A DNA stretch of 23,558 nucleotides, taken from positions 1 to 23,558 of the forward strand of contig CAJKBW010000048.1 in the NCBI GenBank assembly GCA_905198295.1, in the 5' to 3' direction. Below the pieces are notes generated by a model. That model did not search any database. It worked only from the letters and a program-made list of their open reading frames with translations, and was not told where the DNA came from. Every line of letters starts with the position of its first letter. Position 1 is the first letter of the stretch. The position numbers were made by a program, and so were the translations under genes. The stretch is from an uncultured Oscillospiraceae bacterium. GTDB lineage: Bacteria > Bacillota > Clostridia > Oscillospirales > Acutalibacteraceae. Shown piece by piece: positions 7,221 through 14,581 of this stretch.

Positions 7221-7570
7221 ATTTTGGGGAGAAGGTTATGGGCAGTGATATCACCAGTGCCATGCAGAGCTATGCCGAGCGTATGTATGGTCTGTCGGAA
7301 GACTATGCGGCGGTGTGGGACGAAATCGTTCGCTGCCTGTATGCGTATACCGATTTTACCGGACGCAATATCCTCCCCGTCCTGGACGGGCTGGCCGATT
7401 GGCTGGAAGCAGCGGCAGTGGATGGGAAAAGTGTGCGGGAGGTACTGGGTGAGGATATAGAATCGTTCTGTTCGGCGCTGGCTTCTGGCGAAGGGCTGAA
7501 AACCAGCCGGGACCGGTGGAGGGAACAGCTGAACCGCAGCGTAAAGAAACGATTAGGAGGATCGCTGTGA
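7217..7570 (+). CDS. DUF1048 family protein
   Basis: This 117-residue soluble helical protein matches the DUF1048 family, which is regularly found directly behind PadR regulators in Firmicutes. No biochemical role is established for the family. Visible features are an N-terminal helix with Y-A-E-R-M, a W-D-E-I motif, and the family's G-x-x-V-x-E-V-x-G-E-D-I-E-S-F-C-x-x-L signature (about 75-92) before a basic C-terminal tail. It starts inside the padR stop and ends inside the start of the next gene, so the three are translated as one coupled unit. It may modulate PadR or respond to the same stress; that is inference. Confidence 0.85.
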   Translation: MNFGEKVMGSDITSAMQSYAERMYGLSEDYAAVWDEIVRCLYAYTDFTGRNILPVLDGLADWLEAAAVDGKSVREVLGEDIESFCSALASGEGLKTSRDRWREQLNRSVKKRLGGSL

Positions 7571-7836
7571 AATTAAAAAAGGCTTTGGAGGAAAAAAGGG
7601 AATGGCGCCGGCGCCGGGAGCGTGTGAAAAAACTGCCGTGGGAATATCGGGTGGTTTTTGAAGAACTGGAGAATTATATGTACAAGGTGTGCTGTGCAAA
7701 AGGGCTTGGGGAGCCCTCGGCGCTGCCGGAAATTCTGATGCTCTTTGAGGAAAGTGCCGCACGGGGAACCGGAGTTCTTGCTGTTACAGGAACAGATGTC
7801 GCGGCATTCTGTGACGGCTTTTTGCCGGAGGATTGA
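7567..7836 (+). CDS. second DUF1048 family protein
   Basis: This protein of 89 residues begins at GTG 7567, six bases after AGGAGG (7555-7560). It overlaps the previous gene by four bases. The first 25 residues are highly basic (K-x-x-W-R-R-R-R-E-R-V-K-K). The DUF1048 pattern follows: an aromatic W-E-Y-R-V-V-F-E-E-L-E-N-Y-M-Y segment, then L-x-x-I-L-M-L-F-E-E-x-A-A-x-G-x-x-V and the G-x-D-V-A-A-F-C-D-G-F ending. It is a paralogue of its neighbour, about 30% shorter. The longer in-frame opening to 7516 has no ribosome site and lies in the upstream gene. Confidence 0.83.
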   Translation: MKLKKALEEKREWRRRRERVKKLPWEYRVVFEELENYMYKVCCAKGLGEPSALPEILMLFEESAARGTGVLAVTGTDVAAFCDGFLPED

Positions 7837-7852
7837 CAGGTTGGTCAACAAC

Positions 7853-7882
7853 AAAGCGGCAGCCATCAGGCTGCCGCTTTTT
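7853..7882 (+). terminator. intrinsic terminator of the padR operon
   Basis: The 12-bp perfect stem AAAGCGGCAGCC (7853-7864) / GGCTGCCGCTTT (7869-7880) has a 4-base loop and a T5 end. Confidence 0.92.
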
Positions 7883-8081
7883 CACAGGTACAATGAATCG
7901 ACAGTGGGAAAAGACTGCCCTTCGGCCTTTTTTATGGATGTCCAAAGATAGAGAGACGGGGGACATTTGAGGGCTGAGAGGAAAGATTATGCGGCTGACA
8001 AAGTTCTACATCTATAATGGAAGGAAGTCCCGGCTGTTCCCCTTACAGAAGCGGGATTTTCCCCTGAACGCGGGCATAGGA

Positions 8082-8912
8082 TTACCGGAGCAGGGCGTCC
8101 ACACACAAGCAAATGGCATAAATCACCGGCTGGTGAAGGATATAGATAATCAGCGTGTGCCGGCCAAGCCACGAGAAGACCGGCAGTCGGGACTTGTACA
8201 TCCAGCGGGGGGTACGTCCCTGCTCAACCCACACGCCCACGAAAGAACCGCCGAGAAAACAGAACAGCCAGGGCAGCAGCGGGAAATAATCCGCGCTCGG
8301 AATATACCCAAAGCCGAGAGGGTACAGCCAATTTTGGGAGGCCAGCCAGTCGGGCAGTTCCACGGCCAGCAGTCCGCGGATGCCGAAATAGCTTCCGCCA
8401 TCGGCATTATGCGCCGTGGGGACCCACCAGGTGATCAGCATCAGAAACGCACAGGCCGCAATGCCGATCCAGGGCGGAATATGGGCGAGCAGCGGCTTGA
8501 GCAGGGCAAACAGCAGGATGGCAATCGCCAGAAAATGCAGGATGCCGAACCAGATCATTTCGCTGCGCATGAAAAACCACAGAAAAGCCGAGATAACAAT
8601 CGAGACGCCAGCAAGCAGCAGTCCCCGTCGCAGATTGCTGTGCGACAGATGGCAGGATATCCCGCAAATGAAAATGAACAGGCCGGCAAAAAAAGGAGCT
8701 GCGGGGTCAAAAAAGCGAAACAGCGTGCGGCCCCATTCCACCTGGTACAGCCAACCGATCGTATAAAAGGCGTGAAACGCTACCATCAGCACGATGTCGA
8801 TGCCGCGCACCTCATCGATAAAATGTATGCGCCCGGGCTTATGCGCAGCGGCAGGTGCCTCCGAAGCTGCGGCGGATGCTGCGTCTTCCGGAGCAATCAT
8901 CGGGTTTTCCAT
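8082..8912 (-). CDS. DUF1624 / heparan-alpha-glucosaminide acetyltransferase-like membrane protein
   Basis: This 276-residue multi-pass membrane protein matches the DUF1624 (HGSNAT catalytic domain-like) family. It has an alanine-rich cytoplasmic leader (about 1-28), then the family's I-D-E-V-R-G-I-D-I-V-L-M-V-x-F-H (31-46) with the conserved R-G and His, followed by about seven or eight hydrophobic helices and the closing G-R-H-T-L-I-I-Y-I-L-H-Q-P-V segment. Family members are thought to move acetyl or acyl groups across the membrane; the bacterial acceptor is unknown. ATG 8912 has GGAGG about nine bases upstream and its own promoter (8939-8967). The + strand is open through this gene but that frame is a shadow. 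Confidence 0.85.
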   Translation of the reverse strand: MENPMIAPEDAASAAASEAPAAAHKPGRIHFIDEVRGIDIVLMVAFHAFYTIGWLYQVEWGRTLFRFFDPAAPFFAGLFIFICGISCHLSHSNLRRGLLLAGVSIVISAFLWFFMRSEMIWFGILHFLAIAILLFALLKPLLAHIPPWIGIAACAFLMLITWWVPTAHNADGGSYFGIRGLLAVELPDWLASQNWLYPLGFGYIPSADYFPLLPWLFCFLGGSFVGVWVEQGRTPRWMYKSRLPVFSWLGRHTLIIYILHQPVIYAICLCVDALLR

Positions 8913-8938
8913 GCGTATAATCCTCCAAAATACTACTC

Positions 8939-8967
8939 ATTGTACTTGTTTAACGGACCTTTTGCAA
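8939..8967 (-). promoter_or_regulatory. promoter of the DUF1624 gene
   Basis: On the minus strand TTGCAA (8967-8962) and TACAAT (8944-8939) are 17 bp apart. The start is expected near 8932. Confidence 0.7.
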
Positions 8968-9026
8968 ATATGCAGGACAGTATAGCATGTTTCCTCCCCG
9001 GAATCCAGTCAAAAAGGGTTAAAATT

Positions 9027-9461
9027 TCAGCGAGTCCAGCGCATGGGGGTATAGCGGATGCCGTCACGGCACTGTTCGCCGGTGAGGGCACAGAAACCAA
9101 AACGGCGGTAAACCGGCACCGCATAAGGGGACGCGTTGACGGTAACAGCTGCAGCCGGGGTGAGACGGCGCAAGTGATCCCACAGCCGGCGGCCGATTCC
9201 CTGCCGCAGCCGGTCGGCAGCGACAAAAAACAGGGCGATATGCGTGCGGTGTTCCCGGACAGCGATTACGCCGCACAGCTGCCCGCCTTCAAAAGCGCCG
9301 AAGCTTTCGAGCCTATCCCAGGAAGCCTCATCGGTGATAAAACGGCGGAAGGCTTCGATGCCTTCCGGAGAATAGTCGGGAGCCTCATACCGCAGAAAGG
9401 CCGCCCAGATCAGCTGTATGGCCGCCGGCCGCTCCGGCCGGGAAAGCAGACGGATTTCCAT
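9027..9461 (-). CDS. GNAT N-acetyltransferase
   Basis: This 144-residue single-domain GNAT protein shows the acetyl-CoA loop R-L-R-Q-G-I-G-R-R-L (about 84-93), and the end of the fold A-V-P-V-Y-R-R-F-G-F (about 113-122) typical of small-molecule acetyltransferases. The substrate is unknown. The start ATG 9461 follows GGAGG by about six bases on the minus strand. It lies 114 bp upstream of the DUF1624 gene and is separated from rpiB by a terminator. A clear promoter was not found in the 9462-9586 gap. Confidence 0.87.
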   Translation of the reverse strand: MEIRLLSRPERPAAIQLIWAAFLRYEAPDYSPEGIEAFRRFITDEASWDRLESFGAFEGGQLCGVIAVREHRTHIALFFVAADRLRQGIGRRLWDHLRRLTPAAAVTVNASPYAVPVYRRFGFCALTGEQCRDGIRYTPMRWTR

Positions 9462-9586
9462 AAATACCTCCGGATACCGGTGAGGGGATGCACACGTCTC
9501 TGGCAGGCGAGCGCGACGGCGTGTTTCGGCAAAATAAGTGATAATGTCTTAAATAGGCAGGGATGCCGATTTGGCACGGCGGCTGT

Positions 9587-9618
9587 AAAAAAACGGCGGA
9601 CTTCCCATCCGCCGTTTT
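9587..9618 (-). terminator. intrinsic terminator of rpiB
   Basis: The 11-bp stem (9618-9608 with 9600-9590 on the minus strand) with a 7-base loop ends in seven T residues on the minus strand. Confidence 0.92.
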
Positions 9619-9632
9619 GGATTCCCTTCGGA

Positions 9633-10085
9633 TTATTCTTCCGGAAAACTGCCGTTTTCAATTGCCATGAGCATATCCACGCGGCGCTGATGGCGGCCGC
9701 CCTCAAACGGGGTTTCCAGAAAAGCGCGCACAATCATGCGGGCAATCTCCACGCCGATAACCCGGGCGCCGATGGCGAGCATATTGGCGTCGTTATGCGC
9801 ACGGGTCATGGTGGCCGAATACGGTTCGCTGCAGGCCGCACAGCGGATTCCTTTCACCTTATTCGCCGCCAGCGACATCCCGATGCCGGTGCCGCAGATC
9901 AGAATCCCTTTGTCGCATTTTCCTGAGACGACCGCGTTGGCCGCCCGGACAGCAAATACCGGATAATCGCAGCTCGCGGTGCTGTCGGTGCCGAAATCCA
10001 TATATTCCAGCCCCATTTCGTCCAGCAGTTCCTCAATATTCCGCTTCATGTCCAGTGCACTGTGGTCACACGCGATGGCAATCAT
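9633..10085 (-). CDS. rpiB: ribose-5-phosphate isomerase B
   Basis: This 150-residue protein is a full-length RpiB/LacAB-family isomerase, which interconverts ribose 5-phosphate and ribulose 5-phosphate in the pentose phosphate pathway. The substrate-binding C-D-H-S (6-9), the active-site C64 in I-C-G-T-G-I-G-M (63-70) and H97-N-D-A-N (97-101) are all present. An extra C-terminal G-R-H-x-x-R-V (about 128-134) is also usual for the family. Allose 6-phosphate isomerase activity is possible, but no allose genes are nearby. ATG 10085 is preceded by AAGGAG on the minus strand. It forms its own transcription unit with promoter and terminator, divergent from the sigma factor operon. Confidence 0.95.
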   Translation of the reverse strand: MIAIACDHSALDMKRNIEELLDEMGLEYMDFGTDSTASCDYPVFAVRAANAVVSGKCDKGILICGTGIGMSLAANKVKGIRCAACSEPYSATMTRAHNDANMLAIGARVIGVEIARMIVRAFLETPFEGGRHQRRVDMLMAIENGSFPEE

Positions 10086-10139
10086 TGTCCGGCGCTCCTT
10101 TTTTCGTTATAATAAGGGTAAATCTTATCCTATGCGGCT

Positions 10140-10168
10140 ATTGTAGCACAACTTATCCGGTACTGCAA
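10140..10168 (-). promoter_or_regulatory. promoter of rpiB
   Basis: On the minus strand TTGCAG (10168-10163), 17 bp, TACAAT (10145-10140). The start near 10133 leaves a leader of about 50 nt. Confidence 0.7.
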
Positions 10169-10219
10169 ACGAATGGTGAGTAAAACCGGCAGTTTCCGCG
10201 ACTTAACAGGTGAAGGGCG

Positions 10220-10855
10220 GTGAGAGGCGTGGAGGAAGCACCAAGGCGGGCGGATGTGGTTTATACGAATACGACAGAAGATGGCGATATATACAATCGG
10301 TATATTGAGGGCGACGAAACGGCGTTCGAGGAGATCCTGCGCGCCCACCGCCACGGCCTGATCCGGTATCTCTACCGCTGCGTCGGCGATCTGGAGACGG
10401 CGGAAGAGCTGTCGGAGGACTGCTTTGTGGAACTTTTCCTGCATCCGGGGCGCTATCGTCGGGAGGCGTCGCTGAAGAATTACCTGTACGCGGTGGCACG
10501 GCACAAAGCGGCCAGCCATCTGCGCCGGCACAGCCGGACGCGGTTTGTACCGATTGAAGAGGTTGCCGCGATGTGTCTGGATGAGGAGACTGGGGGACGA
10601 TGCTCCGCAACCGAGCAGCATCTCGCTCTGGCTGAACGGCGGCAGGCGGTCATGCGCGCGCTCAGCGCTCTGCCGGAGGACTACGGGCTAACGCTGTATC
10701 TGCTGTATTTTGAGGAGCTGTCCTGTGAGGCGGCTGCGAAGGCGATGGGTAAAAGCCGCAAGCAGCTGTATAACCTGACCGCCCGTGCGAAGGCGGCTAT
10801 GCGGGAACAGCTTCAGAAGGAGGGATTTTCCGATGAAAACGGATTGGGAATATGA
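10220..10855 (+). CDS. ECF-type sigma-70 family RNA polymerase sigma factor
   Basis: This 211-residue protein has the two-domain layout of ECF sigma factors. Region 2 spans about 36-105 with D-x-x-T-A-E-E-L-S-E-D-C-F-V-E-L-F for core binding and L-K-N-Y-L-Y-A-V-A-R-H-K-A for -10 melting. Region 4 spans about 140-195 with L-P-E-D-Y, a Y-F-E-E-L-S-C-E-A-A-A-K-A-M-G-K-S turn and the recognition helix after it. It directs RNA polymerase to a dedicated promoter set in response to an envelope signal (family knowledge). The start is unsure: GTG 10220 follows GAAGGG closely, and GTG 10229 or 10256 are possible. Its end overlaps the next gene by 23 bp, which marks that protein as its partner. Confidence 0.88.
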   Translation: MRGVEEAPRRADVVYTNTTEDGDIYNRYIEGDETAFEEILRAHRHGLIRYLYRCVGDLETAEELSEDCFVELFLHPGRYRREASLKNYLYAVARHKAASHLRRHSRTRFVPIEEVAAMCLDEETGGRCSATEQHLALAERRQAVMRALSALPEDYGLTLYLLYFEELSCEAAAKAMGKSRKQLYNLTARAKAAMREQLQKEGFSDENGLGI

Positions 10856-12524
10856 ACAGGCGGTACTCGACAAGCTCCGGCTGCGCAGACGGAAACAGCG
10901 GCGGGCAAGGCTGACGGCCGGCGCGCTTGCGGGTGTTCTGGCGGTGGTGCTGTCGGTGGGCGCGGCAGCAGTGACAATCCGGGAGGGGCGGCTGCCGCTG
11001 GGGCCCGGGAACACATCGGTGCAGGACAGCGCGGCGCTCGCCGCCATACGTGAGCAGCTGTGGGAATATGCGGCGGCGCAATCCGACGCCCTGCTGTTTG
11101 AAAAAGAAACAACGCCGGACGATCTGACGGTCGAGGTGCTCGGTGAGCTGAACGGTTACACCTTTGTCCGCAGCGTTTACCGCAGCGGGGAGCCGTACAC
11201 CACCAGCATCGGCGGCTACCTGTTTACCGGTTCGGCAAGCAACTGGCCGTACGGGCCGGGGCTGTATCTGCTCACGAGCGGGCAGGTGCTTACCTTGTCA
11301 GAAGCCTATGAGTTAGGTGTGGTCGATATGGCGCAGGCGGCCCGGCTCGCCGGCGGGCAGGTGAAGGCCGCGCCCGATGAAAAGGAAGCGCTGGAAAGAC
11401 TGACGGCGTATATGCAGAATAATGCTCAGGTGCAGGCAGCATCCGAAGAACTGCGCAGGTCGGCCGTCAGTTTTGGAACGGTGGGTTCCTACCGGGTATG
11501 CAGTTACACGGGTCCGGGGGATACAGCGGTGTGGGAGAGTACCTATCAGGGCTATACCTTCCACAGCGGCGCGATCTATTATCCGTCGCCGCTGGGCGTG
11601 TATCTTGTTTGCAGCGACGACCTGTATGACGGCGGCGTAATCACACTGGAGGATGCCTGCGCGTACGGCATTGCGGATGCGGCGCAGATTTATGCGGTGC
11701 TGCCGGAAAGCTATCAGGCCGGAACGCCGGATACGCGGACCGGGGTTGCACAGTTGGAAGACCAGGCGCTGCGGCAGGCGCTCGAGCAGCTGTTCCGGCA
11801 GGAGGGCTGTACGCTGCCGGCAGATGCTGCGGTGCGGGAATACGGCGATATCCTGTTTGTGGATACCGGCGTGCAGGACTCCGGCAAATACTGGGCTTAC
11901 GGTGAGCAGTACGGCAGGGCGCTGCGCTGTCTGGTCAGCGGTCAGCCATCGGCGATTGGGCTGTATTACTGCGGCGGGACGGAGGCGCCGATAACCATTG
12001 AAGACGCCCTGCGGCAGCAGATCCTGTTCATGCCGGAGCTGTATGCGGTACTGCCGGAGACGATGTTTGTACCGGTTTCCTACAATCCCGATCACACGAT
12101 CACCGAGACGCAGCTCGCGGCGCTGAATACGATGGTACAATATCTCGCCGGACAGGGAGCCTCCGAGGAAATTCCTGCGCCGGGCAGCGCGGTGTCCACC
12201 GGGATTAAGGCTTATGACAGCATCAATGGCTGTGTAGTGGTGAAGGTGGACACGGTGAAAAACGGTATTGCGGTCGAGACGGCCGTCGACGGTGTCGTAT
12301 TCCGCAGCGAGGACACCCATGCGCCGTATGCGCTGGGATTGTATCTGGTGCGCGGGCAGGAGGTGCTCACGCTGGAAGAAGCCGTGGAAGCCGGTTGGGC
12401 GACGGCCAAAGAGGTGCAGTTCGCCGTTCCGTCGGACGTGGGCGGTACGGCGCCCACCATCGGGCCGCAGGGGGCTCCGCCGGCGGCTGGAAGTTCAACC
12501 GCCACAACAGATGGATTGCCGTGA
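10833..12524 (+). CDS. membrane-anchored repeat protein, putative anti-sigma factor/sensor
   Basis: This 563-residue protein has no family that I can name. A short basic cytoplasmic N terminus (1-26) precedes one membrane helix (about 27-48). The rest is extracellular and made of four repeats of about 105-120 residues (about 66-175, 184-293, 306-410, 424-534). Each repeat has a helix, a strand pair containing N-G-Y or similar, a G-x-x-F-x-S/T-G strand, then G-L-Y-L-V and a (V/I)-(L/I)-T-(L/I)-E-(E/D)-A helix, usually ending in a Y-A-V-L-P-E-like segment. A low-complexity Pro/Ser/Thr tail follows. ATG 10833 has AAGGAGGG eight bases upstream and overlaps the sigma gene, the usual arrangement for an anti-sigma factor. 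No zinc-binding HxxxCxxC anti-sigma motif is present. Confidence 0.8.
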   Translation: MKTDWEYEQAVLDKLRLRRRKQRRARLTAGALAGVLAVVLSVGAAAVTIREGRLPLGPGNTSVQDSAALAAIREQLWEYAAAQSDALLFEKETTPDDLTVEVLGELNGYTFVRSVYRSGEPYTTSIGGYLFTGSASNWPYGPGLYLLTSGQVLTLSEAYELGVVDMAQAARLAGGQVKAAPDEKEALERLTAYMQNNAQVQAASEELRRSAVSFGTVGSYRVCSYTGPGDTAVWESTYQGYTFHSGAIYYPSPLGVYLVCSDDLYDGGVITLEDACAYGIADAAQIYAVLPESYQAGTPDTRTGVAQLEDQALRQALEQLFRQEGCTLPADAAVREYGDILFVDTGVQDSGKYWAYGEQYGRALRCLVSGQPSAIGLYYCGGTEAPITIEDALRQQILFMPELYAVLPETMFVPVSYNPDHTITETQLAALNTMVQYLAGQGASEEIPAPGSAVSTGIKAYDSINGCVVVKVDTVKNGIAVETAVDGVVFRSEDTHAPYALGLYLVRGQEVLTLEEAVEAGWATAKEVQFAVPSDVGGTAPTIGPQGAPPAAGSSTATTDGLP

Positions 12525-12620
12525 CCGCATTCCCGGAGGCGATATGCGGTACCGGTGGGATTAAGGCAAAGCCAGGCGCTGCGGTGCGGGCTTTGGCTCC
12601 CTGTATTTTTCGCTATACAG

Positions 12621-12662
12621 CCAAAGGCAGGAGACACAAAAATCTGTGTCTCCTGCCTTTGG
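12621..12662. terminator. bidirectional terminator hairpin
   Basis: A perfect 18-bp stem (12621-12638 with 12645-12662) closes a 6-base loop between converging genes (the repeat protein and dpaB). The T-run is short (inside the stem end), so it probably acts through stem strength. Confidence 0.78.
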
Positions 12663-12703
12663 TCATTACCGCAAGATTTCCGGCGGCGCGTATGTGTGCA
12701 GCC

Positions 12704-13273
12704 CTACATGAACAGCGGCTGCAGCTGCATGCCGACGAGCGACGCCGCGATGGTATCCTCGATGCGCGAGAAATCCGCGACCAGCGAGTTCGGTTTGTTC
12801 ACCGCGTCATCCTGCGACATCGGAACAAAATACAGATGTTTGGTGTTTTTCAGCAGTGCGATGCTGCGCATCGAGCCGCCGAGCGCGTCGTTGGTAGACA
12901 CCGCGAGCACCACCGGTCGGCTGCGGCGCAGATGTGATTTGACCGCCAGGGTAACCGGCGTATCGCTGATCCCATTGGCCAGCCGGCCCAGTGTCGCACC
13001 GGTGCATGGGGCTACCACCAGCACGTCAAAAAGCCCTTTCGGCCCGATCGGCTCCACCTCGGTCAGGGTGGTCAGCGGCTTATGTCCGGTGATTTCTTCG
13101 AGCTGGCGCTTCCAGTCCTCTGCCCGTCCGAAGCGGGTATCGAGCGATGCGGCATTGAACGACAGGATCGGGGTGACATCCGCGCCGCCGGCCACCAGGG
13201 TCCGCACCTGCCCGATTACCCGTTCAAAGGTGCAGAATGATCCGGACAACGCAAAGCCTAAACGCATTTCCAT
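12704..13273 (-). CDS. dpaB: dipicolinate synthase subunit B
   Basis: This 189-residue flavoprotein-like (Rossmann) protein matches DpaB/SpoVFB, the smaller subunit of dipicolinate synthase. With DpaA it makes dipicolinate, the calcium-chelating spore-core solute, in the mother cell. It begins with the family's G-F-A-L-S-G-S-F-C-T-F (5-15) and has D-V-L-V-V-A-P-C-T-G-A-T-L-G-R-L-A-N-G near the middle (flavin-type phosphate loop) and an S-T-N-D-A-L-G motif further on. The open frame reaches 13363, but ATG 13273 (five bases after AAGGAGG) or ATG 13267 is the likely start. It lies 147 bp behind dpaA, so it is probably co-transcribed. Confidence 0.92.
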   Translation of the reverse strand: MEMRLGFALSGSFCTFERVIGQVRTLVAGGADVTPILSFNAASLDTRFGRAEDWKRQLEEITGHKPLTTLTEVEPIGPKGLFDVLVVAPCTGATLGRLANGISDTPVTLAVKSHLRRSRPVVLAVSTNDALGGSMRSIALLKNTKHLYFVPMSQDDAVNKPNSLVADFSRIEDTIAASLVGMQLQPLFM

Positions 13274-13420
13274 CAGCTCCTCCTTCTGCGTGTGGCAAAA
13301 TCTGTGTGTACCCTCAGCAGACAGGCGGGACACGCTTTCCAGCGCTCCAAAACAAGTGTTCACTGAGGGTAAGGTATGGGCATACCCGTTTGCTTCCGGC
13401 TTAAGCAGACGGCCGGAACG

Positions 13421-14299
13421 TCATTGTGCGCTTCCTTCCCGGATCATATTGAGTATGGTGGTTTTGATGATCTGTCCTGCGCTCTTCGGGGCAACGCGGC
13501 CGGGCAGCGACAGCGCCCAAATGGTCTTGATCTGCAGCTCGGCGGCGGCGTTGAAATCCACCCCGCCCGGACGGGAGGCCAGATCAATCAGCAGGGTGCC
13601 TTTATCCAGTGCCTTGAGCGCCGGCCGGTCAAACAGCAGGGAAGGCACGGTGTTGAAAATCACGTCGTAATCGCCGGATTCCCGCATGCGGGAAAGCTCC
13701 ACCGCCTCGCAGCCCTGAGCTTCGGCCCAGGCGAGATCGGCAAACTTCCGTGCGGCCACCGTCACCTTCGCGCCGAGCGCAACCAGCAGCCGGGACAGCA
13801 CGCGGCCCACCCGGCCGTAACCGGTGATCAGGCAGCGCGCGCCGCCGATGGTGACGGGAAGTTCTTCCATCGCCAGCTGGATAGCCCCTTCCGCCGTGGG
13901 GACGGCATTATGTACCGCCAGTTCCTCCCGCTTGAAATAATCGTCAATCATCAGCCCGCGCGCTTCCACTTCCCGCCGCACGCAGTCGGATACCGAGCCG
14001 CCGACGAGGTATTGCCGCTTGAGCAGGGGATTCAACACCTGATCTAGCGAGATACGCATGCGGGAAAACGGTGCGTTGATGGTGGAATCGTCTGTGGTCA
14101 CCGGCAGTGGCAGGATTACGCAGTCCGCAAGAGAGACCGCCTGGGCGGGATTGGTGCAGCCGGTTACACACGGCGGCAGATCTGTGCTGTCGAAGCCGGA
14201 GGTAATCACTTTATAACCATCTTCGGCCAGCAGGCCGGCGAGATACGCCGAACGCAGGTCGCCGCCGATGACGGCAAAGGTATCGATACCGTTCATCAT
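13421..14299 (-). CDS. dpaA: dipicolinate synthase subunit A
   Basis: This protein of about 292 residues matches DpaA/SpoVFA, the NAD(P)-dependent dehydrogenase-like subunit that oxidises the cyclised dihydrodipicolinate precursor to dipicolinate during sporulation. The N-terminal domain has V-I-G-G-D-L-R (10-16) and the family's P-L-P-V-T-T-D region. The second Rossmann fold carries G160-Y-G-R-V-G165 with T-V-A-A-R after the second strand. The open frame starts at 14305, but that ATG touches the AGAAAGGA; ATG 14299 then has a six-base spacing and is preferred. A sigma-K-like promoter lies about 85 bp upstream, and a small hairpin (14314-14331) in the leader. Its presence marks a lineage that makes dipicolinate by SpoVF. 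Confidence 0.93.
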   Translation of the reverse strand: MMNGIDTFAVIGGDLRSAYLAGLLAEDGYKVITSGFDSTDLPPCVTGCTNPAQAVSLADCVILPLPVTTDDSTINAPFSRMRISLDQVLNPLLKRQYLVGGSVSDCVRREVEARGLMIDDYFKREELAVHNAVPTAEGAIQLAMEELPVTIGGARCLITGYGRVGRVLSRLLVALGAKVTVAARKFADLAWAEAQGCEAVELSRMRESGDYDVIFNTVPSLLFDRPALKALDKGTLLIDLASRPGGVDFNAAAELQIKTIWALSLPGRVAPKSAGQIIKTTILNMIREGSAQ

Positions 14300-14385
14300 C
14301 CTCATTCCTTTCTGCGCCGCTTTAACGGCGCTTTGTTCGAGTCTTGCAGGTGCACCCGGGTACGTCCGGGAACGCCATCTCGCTC

Positions 14386-14414
14386 TATCCTATGAAGGGG
14401 CGGGGGAGAATGTT
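14386..14414 (-). promoter_or_regulatory. candidate sigma-K promoter of dpaAB
   Basis: On the minus strand AACA (14414-14411) is followed after 16 bp by CATAGGATA (14394-14386). This matches the sigma-K pattern mACm-N16-CATAnnnTA. B. subtilis spoVFA is transcribed by sigma-K, so the position and gene agree. The predicted start is about 14379, giving an 80-nt leader. Confidence 0.7.
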
Positions 14415-14446
14415 CATAGGGGGCCATGCCTGCCGCAGAGGAAAAA

Positions 14447-14480
14447 ACAAGCCCGCGTGCCGTTTGGCACGCGGGCTTGT
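14447..14480 (-). terminator. intrinsic terminator after the ECF S component gene
   Basis: A perfect 15-bp stem (14480-14466 with 14461-14447) with a 4-base loop is followed on the minus strand by T6. It separates the S-component unit from the dpaA promoter. Confidence 0.9.
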
Positions 14481-14528
14481 CCCGGGTATCGAGCCGGAGG
14501 GGCGCAAACGGATCGCGGGGCATGCAGA

Positions 14529-14560
14529 AGCCGGCCCGAACCAAATGGTTCGGGCCGGCT
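14529..14560 (-). terminator. GC-rich hairpin upstream of the main terminator
   Basis: The 15-bp inverted repeat (14529-14543 with 14546-14560) lies 21 bp after the S-component stop. It lacks a T-run, so it may assist the stronger terminator 50 bp further on or protect the mRNA 3' end. Confidence 0.5.
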
Positions 14561-14581
14561 CAAAAAGCATGTCAGGCAGCG

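Noticed and set aside
7989..9926. A 645-codon plus-strand open frame
   Set aside because: It runs antisense through the DUF1624, GNAT and rpiB genes, which have clear family motifs, ribosome sites and terminators. Its translation has no domain and reflects GC-rich codon bias.
13309..13371. Distant 9-bp inverted repeat TACCCTCAG/CTGAGGGTA in the dpaA-dpaB gap
   Set aside because: The 45-base loop and lack of a T-run make it a weak structure; it may be chance.
13372..13390. CATACCTTA between dpaA and dpaB as a second sigma-K -10
   Set aside because: The -10 pattern fits, but there is no AC motif at the required distance, and dpaB is close enough to be read from the dpaA promoter.
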